DNA of 64,000 nt from Pseudoalteromonas rubra. Its GTDB lineage: Bacteria; Pseudomonadota; Gammaproteobacteria; Enterobacterales; Alteromonadaceae. The first letter of the stretch is position 1. Each line of letters opens with the position of its first letter. The stretch is from the NCBI RefSeq assembly GCF_001482385.1, contig NZ_CP013611.1, positions 4,285,501 to 4,349,500 on the forward strand. Direction: 5' to 3'. A program made the translations under genes and the position numbers. A model generated the notes under the pieces. That model was not told where the DNA came from. It worked only from the letters and a program-made list of their open reading frames with translations, and ran no database searches. Positions 41,104 through 50,476 of the stretch are shown piece after piece.

Positions 41104-42510
41104 ATGCCACTTATAACGTCTGCAGGCGTCGGCTCAGGTCTGGACTTGGAGAGTATTATTAAAGCATCGGTTGATGCTGAAAATATTCCCAAGATGCAGG
41201 CCTTCGTCAAGAAAGAAGAGTCTTTGAAAGTCGAGCTCTCTGCCTTGGGCGAGGTTAAGTCTGCTATCTCCAAACTTAACGACACAGTTAAAAAGTTAGC
41301 TGACCCTGAAAACTTTGGTAAAAGGGTCGCTAATATCACTCAGCCTACATCTGGCGATATCATTAGCGTGACACCGACCTCAGATATTTCTGTGGGTAAC
41401 TTTGATATTGCTGTCAAACAATTGGCGCAGGGGAGCCGTGCTGTTTCTGCCGACAATGCTTTTTCGTCAATAGATGATGTAGTGAGTGCCACAGGCGGAA
41501 CGTTAACGTTTGGCGCAGGAGCTGATAATAACTTCACGCTGGATGTGACCGCGGGCATGACGCTTGGTGAGTTAAGAGATGCAATCAATGCGTCAGACAC
41601 GAATTTTGGTGTAACAGCCAACATTGTAAATACAGGAACAAATGCGGGTTCTAAGTTGGTTTTAACTTCTAACGTGAGTGGTGAAGGCAACGACTTAACC
41701 ATTACCAATGACAATGCTGAGCTGGATTCGGTGTCAATTGGCACCACTGGCGGAATGACCATTGCCGGTGATGATGGGGCACGTAACGCCATCATTACGG
41801 TTGATGGCCTTGAGGTCCAAAGCGATACCAACACCTTTAAAGACGCGGTCCAGGACATGACCATCAAGGCGCTGGCGAAAAGCGAAGGGAATGATACCGA
41901 TGGTTATGACACAGCAAGCTTGAATGTTGACTACGATAGAGATTCAGTGAATACGCTGATTGATGAGTTTATCTCGAACTACAACAACCTGATTGGGAAT
42001 ATCGGTTTTCAGACTCGGATTGGTAAACCGCTAAATGGTGACTCATCGATGCGGACGCTGAGTGACCAGTTAATAACTACTTTGTCCACCAATCTCACCG
42101 ATGCGGGTCCATTTGAAACTATTTTCGATATCGGCTTAGGGGTAGACAATGATGGCTACCTTGAAAAATCGTCATTAGTACGTAGTCTTAATGATGCAAT
42201 GGATAGTAACTTTGATGATATTGGCACAGCGTTTGCAGGAGATAATGGTGTCGCCAAGCAGCTAGAGTCGTTGCTTGACAATTATGCAAGCTCGAGCGGT
42301 TTGATTAAAGATCGAGAAGATGGTCTAAACGGCCAGCTCAGCGATTTAGAAGACGATGTGGAGAATCATGAATTTCGCATGGCGTCTTTAGAAGAGAGAT
42401 TACGAAAGCAGTATGCTGGGCTGGATGTGTTGATTGCCCAGATGCAGCAGACACAATCTTATTTGGGCGCTCAGCTCGCGAATTTGCCAGGGTTCACCAA
42501 GTCTAAGTAA
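41104..42510 (+). CDS. fliD: Flagellar filament cap protein FliD
   Basis: A 468-residue HAP2. N-terminal SAGVGSGLDLESIIKASVDA and KLNDTVKKLADPENFGKR; the FliD C-terminal region has LNVDYDRDSVNTLIDEFISN and the end LIAQMQQTQSYLGAQL. It caps the filament and guides flagellin folding. The start follows GGAGG within the 24-base gap after flaG. Confidence 0.95.
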   Translation: MPLITSAGVGSGLDLESIIKASVDAENIPKMQAFVKKEESLKVELSALGEVKSAISKLNDTVKKLADPENFGKRVANITQPTSGDIISVTPTSDISVGNFDIAVKQLAQGSRAVSADNAFSSIDDVVSATGGTLTFGAGADNNFTLDVTAGMTLGELRDAINASDTNFGVTANIVNTGTNAGSKLVLTSNVSGEGNDLTITNDNAELDSVSIGTTGGMTIAGDDGARNAIITVDGLEVQSDTNTFKDAVQDMTIKALAKSEGNDTDGYDTASLNVDYDRDSVNTLIDEFISNYNNLIGNIGFQTRIGKPLNGDSSMRTLSDQLITTLSTNLTDAGPFETIFDIGLGVDNDGYLEKSSLVRSLNDAMDSNFDDIGTAFAGDNGVAKQLESLLDNYASSSGLIKDREDGLNGQLSDLEDDVENHEFRMASLEERLRKQYAGLDVLIAQMQQTQSYLGAQLANLPGFTKSK

Positions 42511-42519
42511 GGAGCCATT

Positions 42520-42948
42520 ATGTACAACGCAAGAGTTAAAAATTATCAGAAAGAAGCACTGAAAACACGTGTGGCCGGTGCTGATCGGTACGAAATTATT
42601 CAAATGCTAATGGCTGGCGCAGTAGAGAAAATGGTACTTGCCAAAGTATCAATTGAAAAGCGTCACCTGGAAGCAAAAGCAGAGCACATTTCAAAAGCAT
42701 CTGCTATCTTAGAAGCACTTCGCGGCTGCCTGGATTTTGAAGTGGGCGGAGAAGTGACCGAGAATTTATACGCATTATATTCTTATATGATTGACCGGCT
42801 ACTGGATGCCAGCATTCAGAATGATCCGGCGATTATTGACGAAGTGTCAAATCTGTTAAAGGAAATTAAATCAGCCTGGGATGCTATCCCTGTCGACGTT
42901 CGTCAGCAGACATTGAATGACAATGGCGCTGATGCTAATGTCGGTTAA
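42520..42948 (+). CDS. fliS: Flagellar export chaperone FliS
   Basis: A 142-residue helical chaperone that binds the flagellin C-terminus before export. Recognisable are the N-terminal RVAGADRYEIIQMLMAGA-like stretch and EVTENLYALYSYMIDRLLDA. Nine bases after fliD; its 3' end overlaps the next gene by eleven bases. Confidence 0.95.
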   Translation: MYNARVKNYQKEALKTRVAGADRYEIIQMLMAGAVEKMVLAKVSIEKRHLEAKAEHISKASAILEALRGCLDFEVGGEVTENLYALYSYMIDRLLDASIQNDPAIIDEVSNLLKEIKSAWDAIPVDVRQQTLNDNGADANVG

Positions 42949-43234
42949 CTTTGCGGATATAGAAGCATCTTTAGAAGCGGTAGATGCGGCTTGCCAGGCT
43001 GGCGAGCTTGAAGAGGCACAGCGCCTTTTTAAACAGTTTGACGAGCAACTCCGCTCAACATTAACAAACGACATGCTAGCTGAATCAGAAACAATTCAGC
43101 AGGCTGCGTTCACGCTTTTTAATCATATCCAGACACTCACCGCCACACTACAGCAAAATAAAATGACAGTCGCAAAAGAGCTGTCGCAGTTTGTTGGTAA
43201 CCAAAAAAAGATCAAAGCGTATAAAAGTACTTAA
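42938..43234 (+). CDS. FliT-like flagellar chaperone
   Basis: A 98-residue, Glu/Gln-rich all-helical protein directly after fliS. Position and size fit FliT, the chaperone of the cap protein FliD and sometimes a regulator of FlhDC; sequence resemblance is weak by eye. Several in-frame ATG codons exist (42917, 42923, 42932, 42938); I chose 42938, which gives the shortest overlap with fliS and begins MSVNFADIEASLEAVD. The family assignment rests mainly on context. Confidence 0.65.
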   Translation: MSVNFADIEASLEAVDAACQAGELEEAQRLFKQFDEQLRSTLTNDMLAESETIQQAAFTLFNHIQTLTATLQQNKMTVAKELSQFVGNQKKIKAYKST

Positions 43235-43252
43235 TACGACATTGGCTGATGT

Positions 43253-45334
43253 ATGAACAAAGACCCCATATCACAACAACTAGAGTCCCTCAGTGAAAAA
43301 CTCTCAGAAACAACAGCGCACCAGGCTCGCGAGGCGAAATTCGCAGAAGAGGCCAATGTGCGTTTTAGCAAAAACCTGCAGAGTTTTGAGAAATACTATC
43401 CAGACATTGCTAAGGCAATTAATAATCACAGTGTTCGCGACGGGTTTTGTCTCCATGTGACCACATCCGGACATGGCAATTTTGTCCCGAAAACCAGTAG
43501 TGCCCCCATCTATTCTCAGTCACCGATAGAGCAAACCACAGAACAAGTTGAGAGACAACTGCGTAAGCCCGTTTTGAGCCTGACCGATTACACGGGATAT
43601 GGCCAAAATCAGGAAGATGATCGCTTGCATGTTCGCTACATGACTGAGCTGACAAAACTGATGATTGATATCCGCGAACGGGCAGCAGCTCCGCTCAGTA
43701 CAATGCCTGATCACTTTCCAAGTGCCATTATCTTTGGCATTGGCTTGGGCTATCATGTACCCCTGTTGCTTGAGCGGACTCAGTTCGATTACATTTTTCT
43801 GATTGAACCTGACTTTGAACAGTTTTTTGCAAGTCTGTTTTGCACTGACTGGTTCCAGGTTATTGCAGATATCGATGAGCAGGGGGGGTGTTTATTCTTC
43901 CATTTAGGGGTAGATCATAGTTTATTTATTCAGGACATAGAAAAGATAGCTGAAGATGTGGGGGCATTTGCCCTGGTGCGAAGCTTTTGTTATCAACACA
44001 CGCCCGGTAATGAACTTAATACGCTTATTAAGCAATGGGCTAAAGATTACTTTCGATTTCAGTTTGGGCATGGTTTTTATAATGACGCCGTGACAGGACT
44101 GGCGCATGGAATCCATCATATTCGTAATAAGGCGGCCTGGTTAACCAATACAGCGCAAGGTTTGGATAAAGATACACCGATATTCATTATCGGGAATGGA
44201 CCATCATTAGACGAAGCCGAAGCCTTTATTAAGCGTAATCACAAAAAAGCCATTATCATTGCCGCGGGAACCTCTATTGCGACGTTGCATAAAAAAGGGA
44301 TCCCGGTTGATTTTCATGTGCTGGTTGAGCGACCTTATTCAAACTATAAGATTTTTGGGGAAATAGTCCCACCGGAAGTGTATGAGAATATCAACCTGGT
44401 TGGTCTTAGCACACTATACCCTGATACAAATCATAGATATAAATGGTCGGGCATTGCCGCAAAAGGGGCTGAAGCAGGGACTTCTCTGTTGGATATCCTG
44501 GCATTACAGCACCTATCGCAGACCTTACCGAAAATTCCATATTGTAACCCCGTGGTTGCTAACGCGGCGTTATCGTTTGTGTTATATCTCGGGTTTCGCA
44601 ATGTGTATCTGTTTGGGGTAGATAACGGTAAGGCCCCAGGTGGTGCACATCACAGTAAAGACAGTATATATCGAGCACGGAATGAAGATACTGAGGATGA
44701 GGGCCATTGTCACCTCGAGATTGAGGGACACACCTTACCTGCCAACTTTGGTGGCCATGTCCTGTCAAATGACCTGTTCATGATTGCTCATGCCCAGTTA
44801 GAAAAGTTACTTAGATATTATGATGTCACGACATGCCTTAATGTGGGCAGTGGCGCAAAAATTGATAAAGCAATGGCAGTGCACGCAGAAGATCTGCTCG
44901 ATATTGAAGGTGACTATGATACTGAGCGACTGGTTGAGCAAATAAAAGCTGAGTGTTTTAGCACATTTCCACTCGATGATGTCAGTGAAGAGTCGATTGC
45001 GCTGGAGGGGCTTAAAGAGTTGACTGAGCATATTTGCAGTATTGCCAGTGAACCTGTGACAAGTCGTCGCGAAGCTGCTGATCAGCTTAGACGTCAAGCT
45101 CGCTATTTAAACGCTTACAAACAGTCGAAATGGGGCCACTTGTTTCATGTGATCAAAGGGTCGTTATTATACTACCATTGCCCACTGATAACCTTGTTGT
45201 ATACCTATGAAGATGAAGCTTTCAGCCTTGAACAGTATCAACGGTTAAATGAGTTATGGATGGGTTATATCAAAGAAATCTATACACATTTTTGTGATCA
45301 TTACACTGAGAAGTGTGATCTGGGACTGGAGTAA
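43253..45334 (+). CDS. Maf-type flagellin glycosyltransferase (DUF115)
   Basis: A 693-residue protein of the motility-accessory-factor family. The central MAF_flag10/DUF115 domain starts near residue 307 with PIFIIGNGPSLDEA and continues AAGTSIATLHKKGIPVDFHV; the later YLFGVDNGKAPGGAHHSKDS is also characteristic. An N-terminal region (about 1-250) and a C-terminal helical part flank it. Maf proteins transfer nonulosonic acids or other sugars to Ser/Thr of flagellin. It lies 18 bases after the FliT-like gene, in the flagellin export group. No nonulosonate synthesis genes are in view, so the donor is unknown. Confidence 0.88.
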   Translation: MNKDPISQQLESLSEKLSETTAHQAREAKFAEEANVRFSKNLQSFEKYYPDIAKAINNHSVRDGFCLHVTTSGHGNFVPKTSSAPIYSQSPIEQTTEQVERQLRKPVLSLTDYTGYGQNQEDDRLHVRYMTELTKLMIDIRERAAAPLSTMPDHFPSAIIFGIGLGYHVPLLLERTQFDYIFLIEPDFEQFFASLFCTDWFQVIADIDEQGGCLFFHLGVDHSLFIQDIEKIAEDVGAFALVRSFCYQHTPGNELNTLIKQWAKDYFRFQFGHGFYNDAVTGLAHGIHHIRNKAAWLTNTAQGLDKDTPIFIIGNGPSLDEAEAFIKRNHKKAIIIAAGTSIATLHKKGIPVDFHVLVERPYSNYKIFGEIVPPEVYENINLVGLSTLYPDTNHRYKWSGIAAKGAEAGTSLLDILALQHLSQTLPKIPYCNPVVANAALSFVLYLGFRNVYLFGVDNGKAPGGAHHSKDSIYRARNEDTEDEGHCHLEIEGHTLPANFGGHVLSNDLFMIAHAQLEKLLRYYDVTTCLNVGSGAKIDKAMAVHAEDLLDIEGDYDTERLVEQIKAECFSTFPLDDVSEESIALEGLKELTEHICSIASEPVTSRREAADQLRRQARYLNAYKQSKWGHLFHVIKGSLLYYHCPLITLLYTYEDEAFSLEQYQRLNELWMGYIKEIYTHFCDHYTEKCDLGLE

Positions 45335-45339
45335 CTGAA

Positions 45340-46668
45340 GTGTCGTATCAAGAAACAGAAGCGTTTTATAATGACCTTTACGATGAGCTGTTTCCTATCC
45401 TCAGATCGATCACTGGTCCCGGGCTGAGGCAAAGCTACGATATTTTTGGTCGATACCTGCCTCTGGAGCGCTTGTCGATCCCTACAGGCACCGCACTGTT
45501 TGACTGGCAGGTTCCGCAGGAGTGGCACTGCGATGAAGCGTATCTGCTAGGACCGGATGGTGAGCGTGTGGCGGATATGCACAGGCTTAACCTCGAAGTG
45601 GTTAATTACTCAGAGCCTGTGGATGTCACACTGTCTCTGGAAGAGCTGCAATCTCATTTATACAGCTTACCTGAGCTGCCAGAAGCGGTGCCGTATGTAA
45701 CCAGTTATTATAAAAAGCGCTGGGGTTTTTGTCTTAGCCAGTCTCGCCGCGAGCAGCTGAAGCCAGGCCAGTATCGAGCAGTGATCAAGAGCCGTTTTGT
45801 CGATGGACATCTGGACTTAGTACAAACGGTACTTGAAGGTCAGTCTGAGCAGGAGGTGTTGCTCAGCTCCTATTTGTGTCATCCATCAATGGCTAACAAT
45901 GAACTCAGTGGTCCGCTAGTTTTACTGGGCCTGTATCACAGGATAAAGCAGTGGCCAAATCGTCGCTATACGTACCGATTCATGTTACACCCCGAGACCA
46001 TAGGAAGTCTGGGTGTGCTGCATTTGATGCAGGATCAATTTCGCCAAAACTTGGTGTCAGGATTGGTATTGAACTGTCTAGGGGGAGACCCTCAGGAGTT
46101 GGTGTTTAAACATAGCCGCAATGACAATGGGTTACTAGATAAACTCTTGTATCACCTGAGTGAACAAGGTCATGGCCATAGTAATATCCCATTTAGTCCG
46201 CTCAGCGGCTCTGATGAGCGCCAGTACAATGCGCCCGGCTTCCAGTTCCCTGTATGTTGTGTGAGCCGCAGTTTTCATACTGGTTATAAGGAATATCACA
46301 CCTCATTGGATAATAAATCGTATATGGGGATCAAACCACTACTGGATAGCATTGATAAGCTTGAAAAGATTTTCCTGGCGTTTGAGCAAAGTGCGCGCTT
46401 TGAAAATACCCACCCCTACGGTGAGCCTAATCTGGGGAGTCGGGGCTTGTACCCAACGTTGAGCTTTTTCAGTGAAGAGCGAACTCGTCAGCTGGATGAG
46501 CTGAATCACATTAAGATGCTGTTGTGTTACAGCGATGGGCATCATGACACCATAGATATCGCAGGTAAGTACAATCAATCTGTCACGGATTTTGCAGGTG
46601 CAATCAGTAAGCTGGAGGCGCATGGCTTGTTAAAAATGTTGCCACCCCAGAGTCAATTGGAGGCGTAG
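45340..46668 (+). CDS. DUF4910-type aminopeptidase-like protein
   Basis: A 442-residue protein resembling the DUF4910/DUF2172 aminopeptidase-like family often found in surface-polysaccharide and flagellin-modification loci. The M28-like core is seen in LLSSYLCHPSMANNELSGP and the following HPETIGSLGVL. As I recall it, the family stretch reads SLANDNLSG, so the Asn-Glu pair here may change a metal ligand. Start GTG 45340 with GGAG upstream, five bases after the Maf stop. The reaction is unknown; a role in trimming an acyl or peptide group on the glycan is speculation. Confidence 0.75.
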   Translation: MSYQETEAFYNDLYDELFPILRSITGPGLRQSYDIFGRYLPLERLSIPTGTALFDWQVPQEWHCDEAYLLGPDGERVADMHRLNLEVVNYSEPVDVTLSLEELQSHLYSLPELPEAVPYVTSYYKKRWGFCLSQSRREQLKPGQYRAVIKSRFVDGHLDLVQTVLEGQSEQEVLLSSYLCHPSMANNELSGPLVLLGLYHRIKQWPNRRYTYRFMLHPETIGSLGVLHLMQDQFRQNLVSGLVLNCLGGDPQELVFKHSRNDNGLLDKLLYHLSEQGHGHSNIPFSPLSGSDERQYNAPGFQFPVCCVSRSFHTGYKEYHTSLDNKSYMGIKPLLDSIDKLEKIFLAFEQSARFENTHPYGEPNLGSRGLYPTLSFFSEERTRQLDELNHIKMLLCYSDGHHDTIDIAGKYNQSVTDFAGAISKLEAHGLLKMLPPQSQLEA

Positions 46669-46670
46669 TT

Positions 46671-48047
46671 ATGGCAAATAATCAGGCAGTTGTAGTGGGC
46701 GGCGGCATTTGTGGCATGGTTGCGGCTGTGCTTTTAAAACAACGTTTTGGTCAAGTGGTATTGATTGAGCAGGCCGATACTGTGGGCGGGTTATTTTGCT
46801 CTGTTAAAGACAACTCTGGCGCTGCCTATGACATGGGCTCACACATTCCCAATGCAACAGGTGTCGCGGAGCTGGATGAAATCTTGTTCGCAGATACGGA
46901 TACTGACAGCTGGCATAAAATTGCCAGGTTATGTTCAGGGAACTACTTTGCAGGTAGCTGGGACTTGAACAGCCCATTTCCGGATGCATCTAAACTCCCA
47001 CAAGATATCTACCAGAAAGGCTGCGGCGAGCTTATCAATCATACCGACTTGCCAGAATCAGGCTTGATTTATGAGTATTGTGCTAATTCACTGGGAATTG
47101 TCTTCACAGAAAGCATTGTTGTGCCGATATTACGCAAACTGTATGGGCAGGATGCGCCTCTGAAGAGCCTTACTATGGCTGCTGGGTTATTTGGTTTTAC
47201 CCGCATTCTGGCGTTGCCAGCGGACGTGACTGCAACTCTTAAGCAGCTACCGGCCTTTGATGCCAAGCTGGGATATCAGCGAGAATCTGATTTTCAACAG
47301 CGCAAAGCACAGGATAACCTGAGTGAGATAACTTACTATTACCCGACGACCGGAGAGGGAATTGGTTACTGGGTTACGCAGCTACAAAAACGTGTAGAGC
47401 AGGCTGGTGTTGAAGTCATCACATCAGAACGCGTTGCACAGATAGTTCACCAGAACAAAAAGGTGACAAGTTTGACCCTGGCGAATAGTGAACGTACTTT
47501 GACATGCGACTTTCTATTCTGGAGTGCGCCTCCTTTTATCGCGCTGAGCGCAATGGGGTTGACGCCAGCCAGAGGTCAGGTGACCTTGCGTACCGCGCTT
47601 ATTTTCCACCTCAACTTTGACCTGCCTTTGCTGGACAACAAGTCACATTACTTGTGGGTCTGGGATGCGAATAGCGCTATTTTTCGCCTGACTTTGTATC
47701 CTAATTTAACCGGGCAAAGTCAACATCATCATTTATCCGCCGAAATACTATGCAGTCCTGACGAGGTAGAGTCCTTTACGGAATCTGAGATCATCGAACA
47801 GCTTAAATTGATGGGCATCGTCGATCCGCAAGCACAATGTGTCAGCGGGCAGACTCAGGTGATTAACAACACCTTTCCTGTACCAACTACAGAGTTCCAG
47901 GCTGTCAATCAACAGAACTACGAGACCTTGACGGGGTGTGTTGATAACGTCGTTGTATCGGGTCGTTTTAGTGGTAAGTGCTGGCGTCAGGCAGAGGTGC
48001 TGGTTGAGGCGTACGAGTCAATTATGCGGGCAACCGACGCAAATTAA
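46671..48047 (+). CDS. FAD-dependent oxidoreductase (amine oxidase/mutase-like)
   Basis: A 458-residue flavoprotein with an N-terminal dinucleotide-binding motif VVGGGICGMVAAVLL (Gly10-Gly15) and EQADTVGGLF, as in amine oxidases, protoporphyrinogen oxidases and UDP-galactopyranose mutase. The middle has YYPTTGEGIGYWVTQLQKRV, similar to desaturase/protoporphyrinogen-oxidase-like proteins of glycan loci. It starts two bases after the previous gene and its stop overlaps the stop of the convergent gene. Substrate unknown. Confidence 0.8.
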   Translation: MANNQAVVVGGGICGMVAAVLLKQRFGQVVLIEQADTVGGLFCSVKDNSGAAYDMGSHIPNATGVAELDEILFADTDTDSWHKIARLCSGNYFAGSWDLNSPFPDASKLPQDIYQKGCGELINHTDLPESGLIYEYCANSLGIVFTESIVVPILRKLYGQDAPLKSLTMAAGLFGFTRILALPADVTATLKQLPAFDAKLGYQRESDFQQRKAQDNLSEITYYYPTTGEGIGYWVTQLQKRVEQAGVEVITSERVAQIVHQNKKVTSLTLANSERTLTCDFLFWSAPPFIALSAMGLTPARGQVTLRTALIFHLNFDLPLLDNKSHYLWVWDANSAIFRLTLYPNLTGQSQHHHLSAEILCSPDEVESFTESEIIEQLKLMGIVDPQAQCVSGQTQVINNTFPVPTTEFQAVNQQNYETLTGCVDNVVVSGRFSGKCWRQAEVLVEAYESIMRATDAN

Positions 48048-48058
48048 GCGTCGGTTTT
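48034..48058 (+). terminator. Hairpin terminator inside overlapping convergent stops
   Basis: CCGACGC / GCGTCGG, seven perfect pairs with loop AAATTAA, then TTTT. The loop contains both stop codons (TAA at 48045-48047 plus, TTA at 48044-48046 minus). It terminates the plus-strand unit; on the minus strand the following bases (TTGCCC) are a poor T-run. Confidence 0.75.
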
Positions 48059-49033
48059 GTCCAGCCGGATGTGAAAATAAGGCTCGACATTGCCTCCAAA
48101 GCTTAACTTGAACCAGCCCCGCTGGGGACTGTTAATGCCCTCTAAGTCTAACTTTGACACGCCTTTTTGGGCAAGTAGCGGAAAAGCTTGCCATAACACG
48201 GCTGTACCCGTATGGCTATCGCGCATTTCTGGGTGATTTGCACCATAAAAATAATAGGCTGTATCCCCATGGAGTAAGTAGGTCGCAAAGCTGCCTATTT
48301 CCTGGTTACTGGTGTGTGCCTCATACATACAGAGCAGGCCCTGTTGTGCCAGGCTTTTTATTCTCACCGCGAGTGCATCCAATCGAGCAGGGTTAATTTC
48401 AATGCCCTGGCGCGCCATGGTGAGTCCGTAATAGTGAGCAAATAAGGTAAAGTCCTGCGACTCACTGAGCGTAACCTGTTTCTTGATACCGTAGCGGATC
48501 TCCTGCCGCCTTGACACCGAGCTATTGCTATAGTTGTCGGAGTGCTCAAGTGCTGACAAAGGAGTAGTAAACTCGTCCAACTCAAGCACAGACGTGTAGC
48601 GGGGTGTTACAGCATACTTAGGGCCATCGTTGTGATAGTTAACCCATAAAAATGCGCGAATGTCCTGGATAGCCGGGTGTAGTTTCAGGGTCACCTGAGC
48701 ATAGCGTTCAGCAAGATACTCAGCAATGTACTCTTGTGTGGCAAATAACTCCGAATGACGCTGGGCGCGATTCAGGTGATCTATATCGCGATGCATTATC
48801 CCGTCATGGATCACGTCATGATGACCGATGACGCGTTGTTCATGCTCATCCACGATCAGCAACACCGCGGCAATTTTTTCTTTGCCTTTGCAGCAGTAAT
48901 AGGCGTGATATTTCACACCCAGTAAAGCGACGAATTGGCTATGAACAAAGGGGGTGCCATGGGGAGATGTGGCGATAAAGCTGTCCCATTGATGGTCCAG
49001 ATCACAGTGCTCAAGCCTAAACTTATTCTTCAT
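48044..49033 (-). CDS. FemAB/GNAT-like acyltransferase
   Basis: A 329-residue protein with the layout of FemAB-type or GNAT acyltransferases: SFIATSPHGTPFVHSQFVAL near the N-terminus, an acceptor-recognition stretch (SVSRRQEIRYGIKK) in the middle, and the C-terminal acetyl-CoA-fold GSFATYLLHGDTAYYFYGAN and HTGTAVLWQAFPLLAQKG with LDLEGINSPQRGWFKLSFGG. Such proteins N-acylate amino sugars or peptidoglycan peptides. Last gene of the minus-strand run; its start overlaps the upstream methyltransferase end by eleven bases. Its job here is inferred to be acylation of the glycan sugar. Confidence 0.75.
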   Translation of the reverse strand: MKNKFRLEHCDLDHQWDSFIATSPHGTPFVHSQFVALLGVKYHAYYCCKGKEKIAAVLLIVDEHEQRVIGHHDVIHDGIMHRDIDHLNRAQRHSELFATQEYIAEYLAERYAQVTLKLHPAIQDIRAFLWVNYHNDGPKYAVTPRYTSVLELDEFTTPLSALEHSDNYSNSSVSRRQEIRYGIKKQVTLSESQDFTLFAHYYGLTMARQGIEINPARLDALAVRIKSLAQQGLLCMYEAHTSNQEIGSFATYLLHGDTAYYFYGANHPEMRDSHTGTAVLWQAFPLLAQKGVSKLDLEGINSPQRGWFKLSFGGNVEPYFHIRLDKTDA

Positions 49034-49700
49034 GAGCGGGCTTTTTCAGTACCATACTCCACGCCGCATGGACGCTATCACTGCCATACTCGTTAGACTG
49101 AGAGTGACTGAGGGAGACTATTTCAAATTTTGATACGAGCTGGTGGATAAGCTCAGCATCGAAAAAGTTGACATTGCCGACACCTGCGAACGGGCCCCAG
49201 GTGTAACCCGTTTTGGTGTACTTGTCGACTGACTCTGGCGCTTTTGCATAGTCGGAGTGTTCAGTACTAAACCAGTCTGTGACTAACAACACGCCACCAG
49301 GTTTGAGGCTGTCGTATGCCTGGTCCAGATAGCGCTGAATGCTACGGACCGGATTGTGCACGGATGCTCCGCGATCGACAATTAAATCGAATTGTGCCTC
49401 AAAGGGCCAGGGTTGCGTAAAGTCACCTGCGTACAAGTTGTTGGCGATGTCTGTGAAGCGGCTTTTCAGCTCGCCGATGATGAAGTCACTACCATCGATG
49501 CCATACACGGTTGGACAATAAGACAGAAAAAACGGAAAGTTCGCACCCGCGCCACATCCTACTTCCAGAATTGTGAATGTTTCATCGCCGTCTCTCAGGC
49601 GTGTGTTACGCAGGGCACCACTTACAATTTCACTCCATGGCCATACGGACATGTGTTGATTATTGCGATACAGTTGATCCCAGTTTTGACAAAATGACAT
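49023..49700 (-). CDS. SAM-dependent class I methyltransferase
   Basis: A 225-residue enzyme with motif I ILEVGCGAGANFPFF (from residue 44), the acidic end of strand two in VYGIDGSDF, and LKPGGVLLVTDWFS later. ATG 49700 was chosen because AAGGA stands eight bases upstream; the open frame reaches 49739. Target (O- or N-methylation of a sugar) cannot be told. There is a 64-base gap from the preceding nucleotidyltransferase gene. Confidence 0.82.
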   Translation of the reverse strand: MSFCQNWDQLYRNNQHMSVWPWSEIVSGALRNTRLRDGDETFTILEVGCGAGANFPFFLSYCPTVYGIDGSDFIIGELKSRFTDIANNLYAGDFTQPWPFEAQFDLIVDRGASVHNPVRSIQRYLDQAYDSLKPGGVLLVTDWFSTEHSDYAKAPESVDKYTKTGYTWGPFAGVGNVNFFDAELIHQLVSKFEIVSLSHSQSNEYGSDSVHAAWSMVLKKPAHEE

Positions 49701-49764
49701 ATAAAAATCCTTCGAAATAACTATGCTGTTGTTAAGCAAGGTTTGAGCCAGTGTAGTTATTAAA

Positions 49765-50475
49765 TTAGCGCAATTGGCTCACCAAGCTTTGCGCCTGAAT
49801 GTAGCTTTCAGGGGTGCCGATATCAATGTAATGGTCGTCTACAAGCCAGCCCTGGAGCTTATTAACCATATTTGGCACGATATCCACACTTAGCTCATAA
49901 TGATGGTCCGGTGTTAAGTGAGAAAAGTATTTGTCGTATACAGTTGGACCAAATATAAACAGGGCGCCACTGGCGAGGTTTCCTGGCGGATTGGCAACTT
50001 TCTCGTGAAATTCACGGACAACCTGATACGCATCCAGTTTTACAATTCCACAACTTTGTGGCGTTTGAGTTTCAAAGAGTAACAGTGTTGCATCTGTATG
50101 TGCCTGACGTTGTTGGTGTGCCTGAAGCATGGCCTGAAGCGGGCTGAGACAGTAATTATCGGCATGAATAACCATGCACGGCTCGCCACGCCAGAAGGTG
50201 TGGTTGCGGATCAGGGTACCGGCTGTGCCAAGTAGCTCTGGCTCATAGCTCAGTGTGATGCGTGCTTTGTGAGGGTGGGTTGCGACAAAAGCTTCAACTT
50301 GCTCACTAAAATAATGGGTATTGATGAGAATGTCGCTTACCCCCAGATGAACCAGTTTATCTATCCAAAGGCCCAGCAAAGGTTGTTCATTAATGGGAAC
50401 CAGACATTTTGGTGTTGAGTCGGTGATCGGTTTTAGGCGCGTACCTAATCCTGCTGCGAGTAAGATGGCTTTCAT
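49765..50475 (-). CDS. Sugar-phosphate nucleotidyltransferase
   Basis: A 236-residue enzyme with the pyrophosphorylase signature LLAAGLGTRLKPIT and PKCLVPI (residues 5-28), and VIHADNYCLSPL for the metal-binding Asp. It transfers a nucleotidyl group to a sugar 1-phosphate; nearest relatives by eye are mannose-1-phosphate or heptose-1-phosphate guanylyltransferases (HddC-like). The base cannot be deduced. It starts one base after the stop of the kinase/nucleotidyltransferase fusion. Confidence 0.85.
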   Translation of the reverse strand: MKAILLAAGLGTRLKPITDSTPKCLVPINEQPLLGLWIDKLVHLGVSDILINTHYFSEQVEAFVATHPHKARITLSYEPELLGTAGTLIRNHTFWRGEPCMVIHADNYCLSPLQAMLQAHQQRQAHTDATLLLFETQTPQSCGIVKLDAYQVVREFHEKVANPPGNLASGALFIFGPTVYDKYFSHLTPDHHYELSVDIVPNMVNKLQGWLVDDHYIDIGTPESYIQAQSLVSQLR

Positions 50476-50476
50476 T

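Noticed and set aside
40791..41867. Two long minus-strand frames opposite flaG and fliD
   Set aside because: Antisense shadows of recognised flagellar genes with no start signals.
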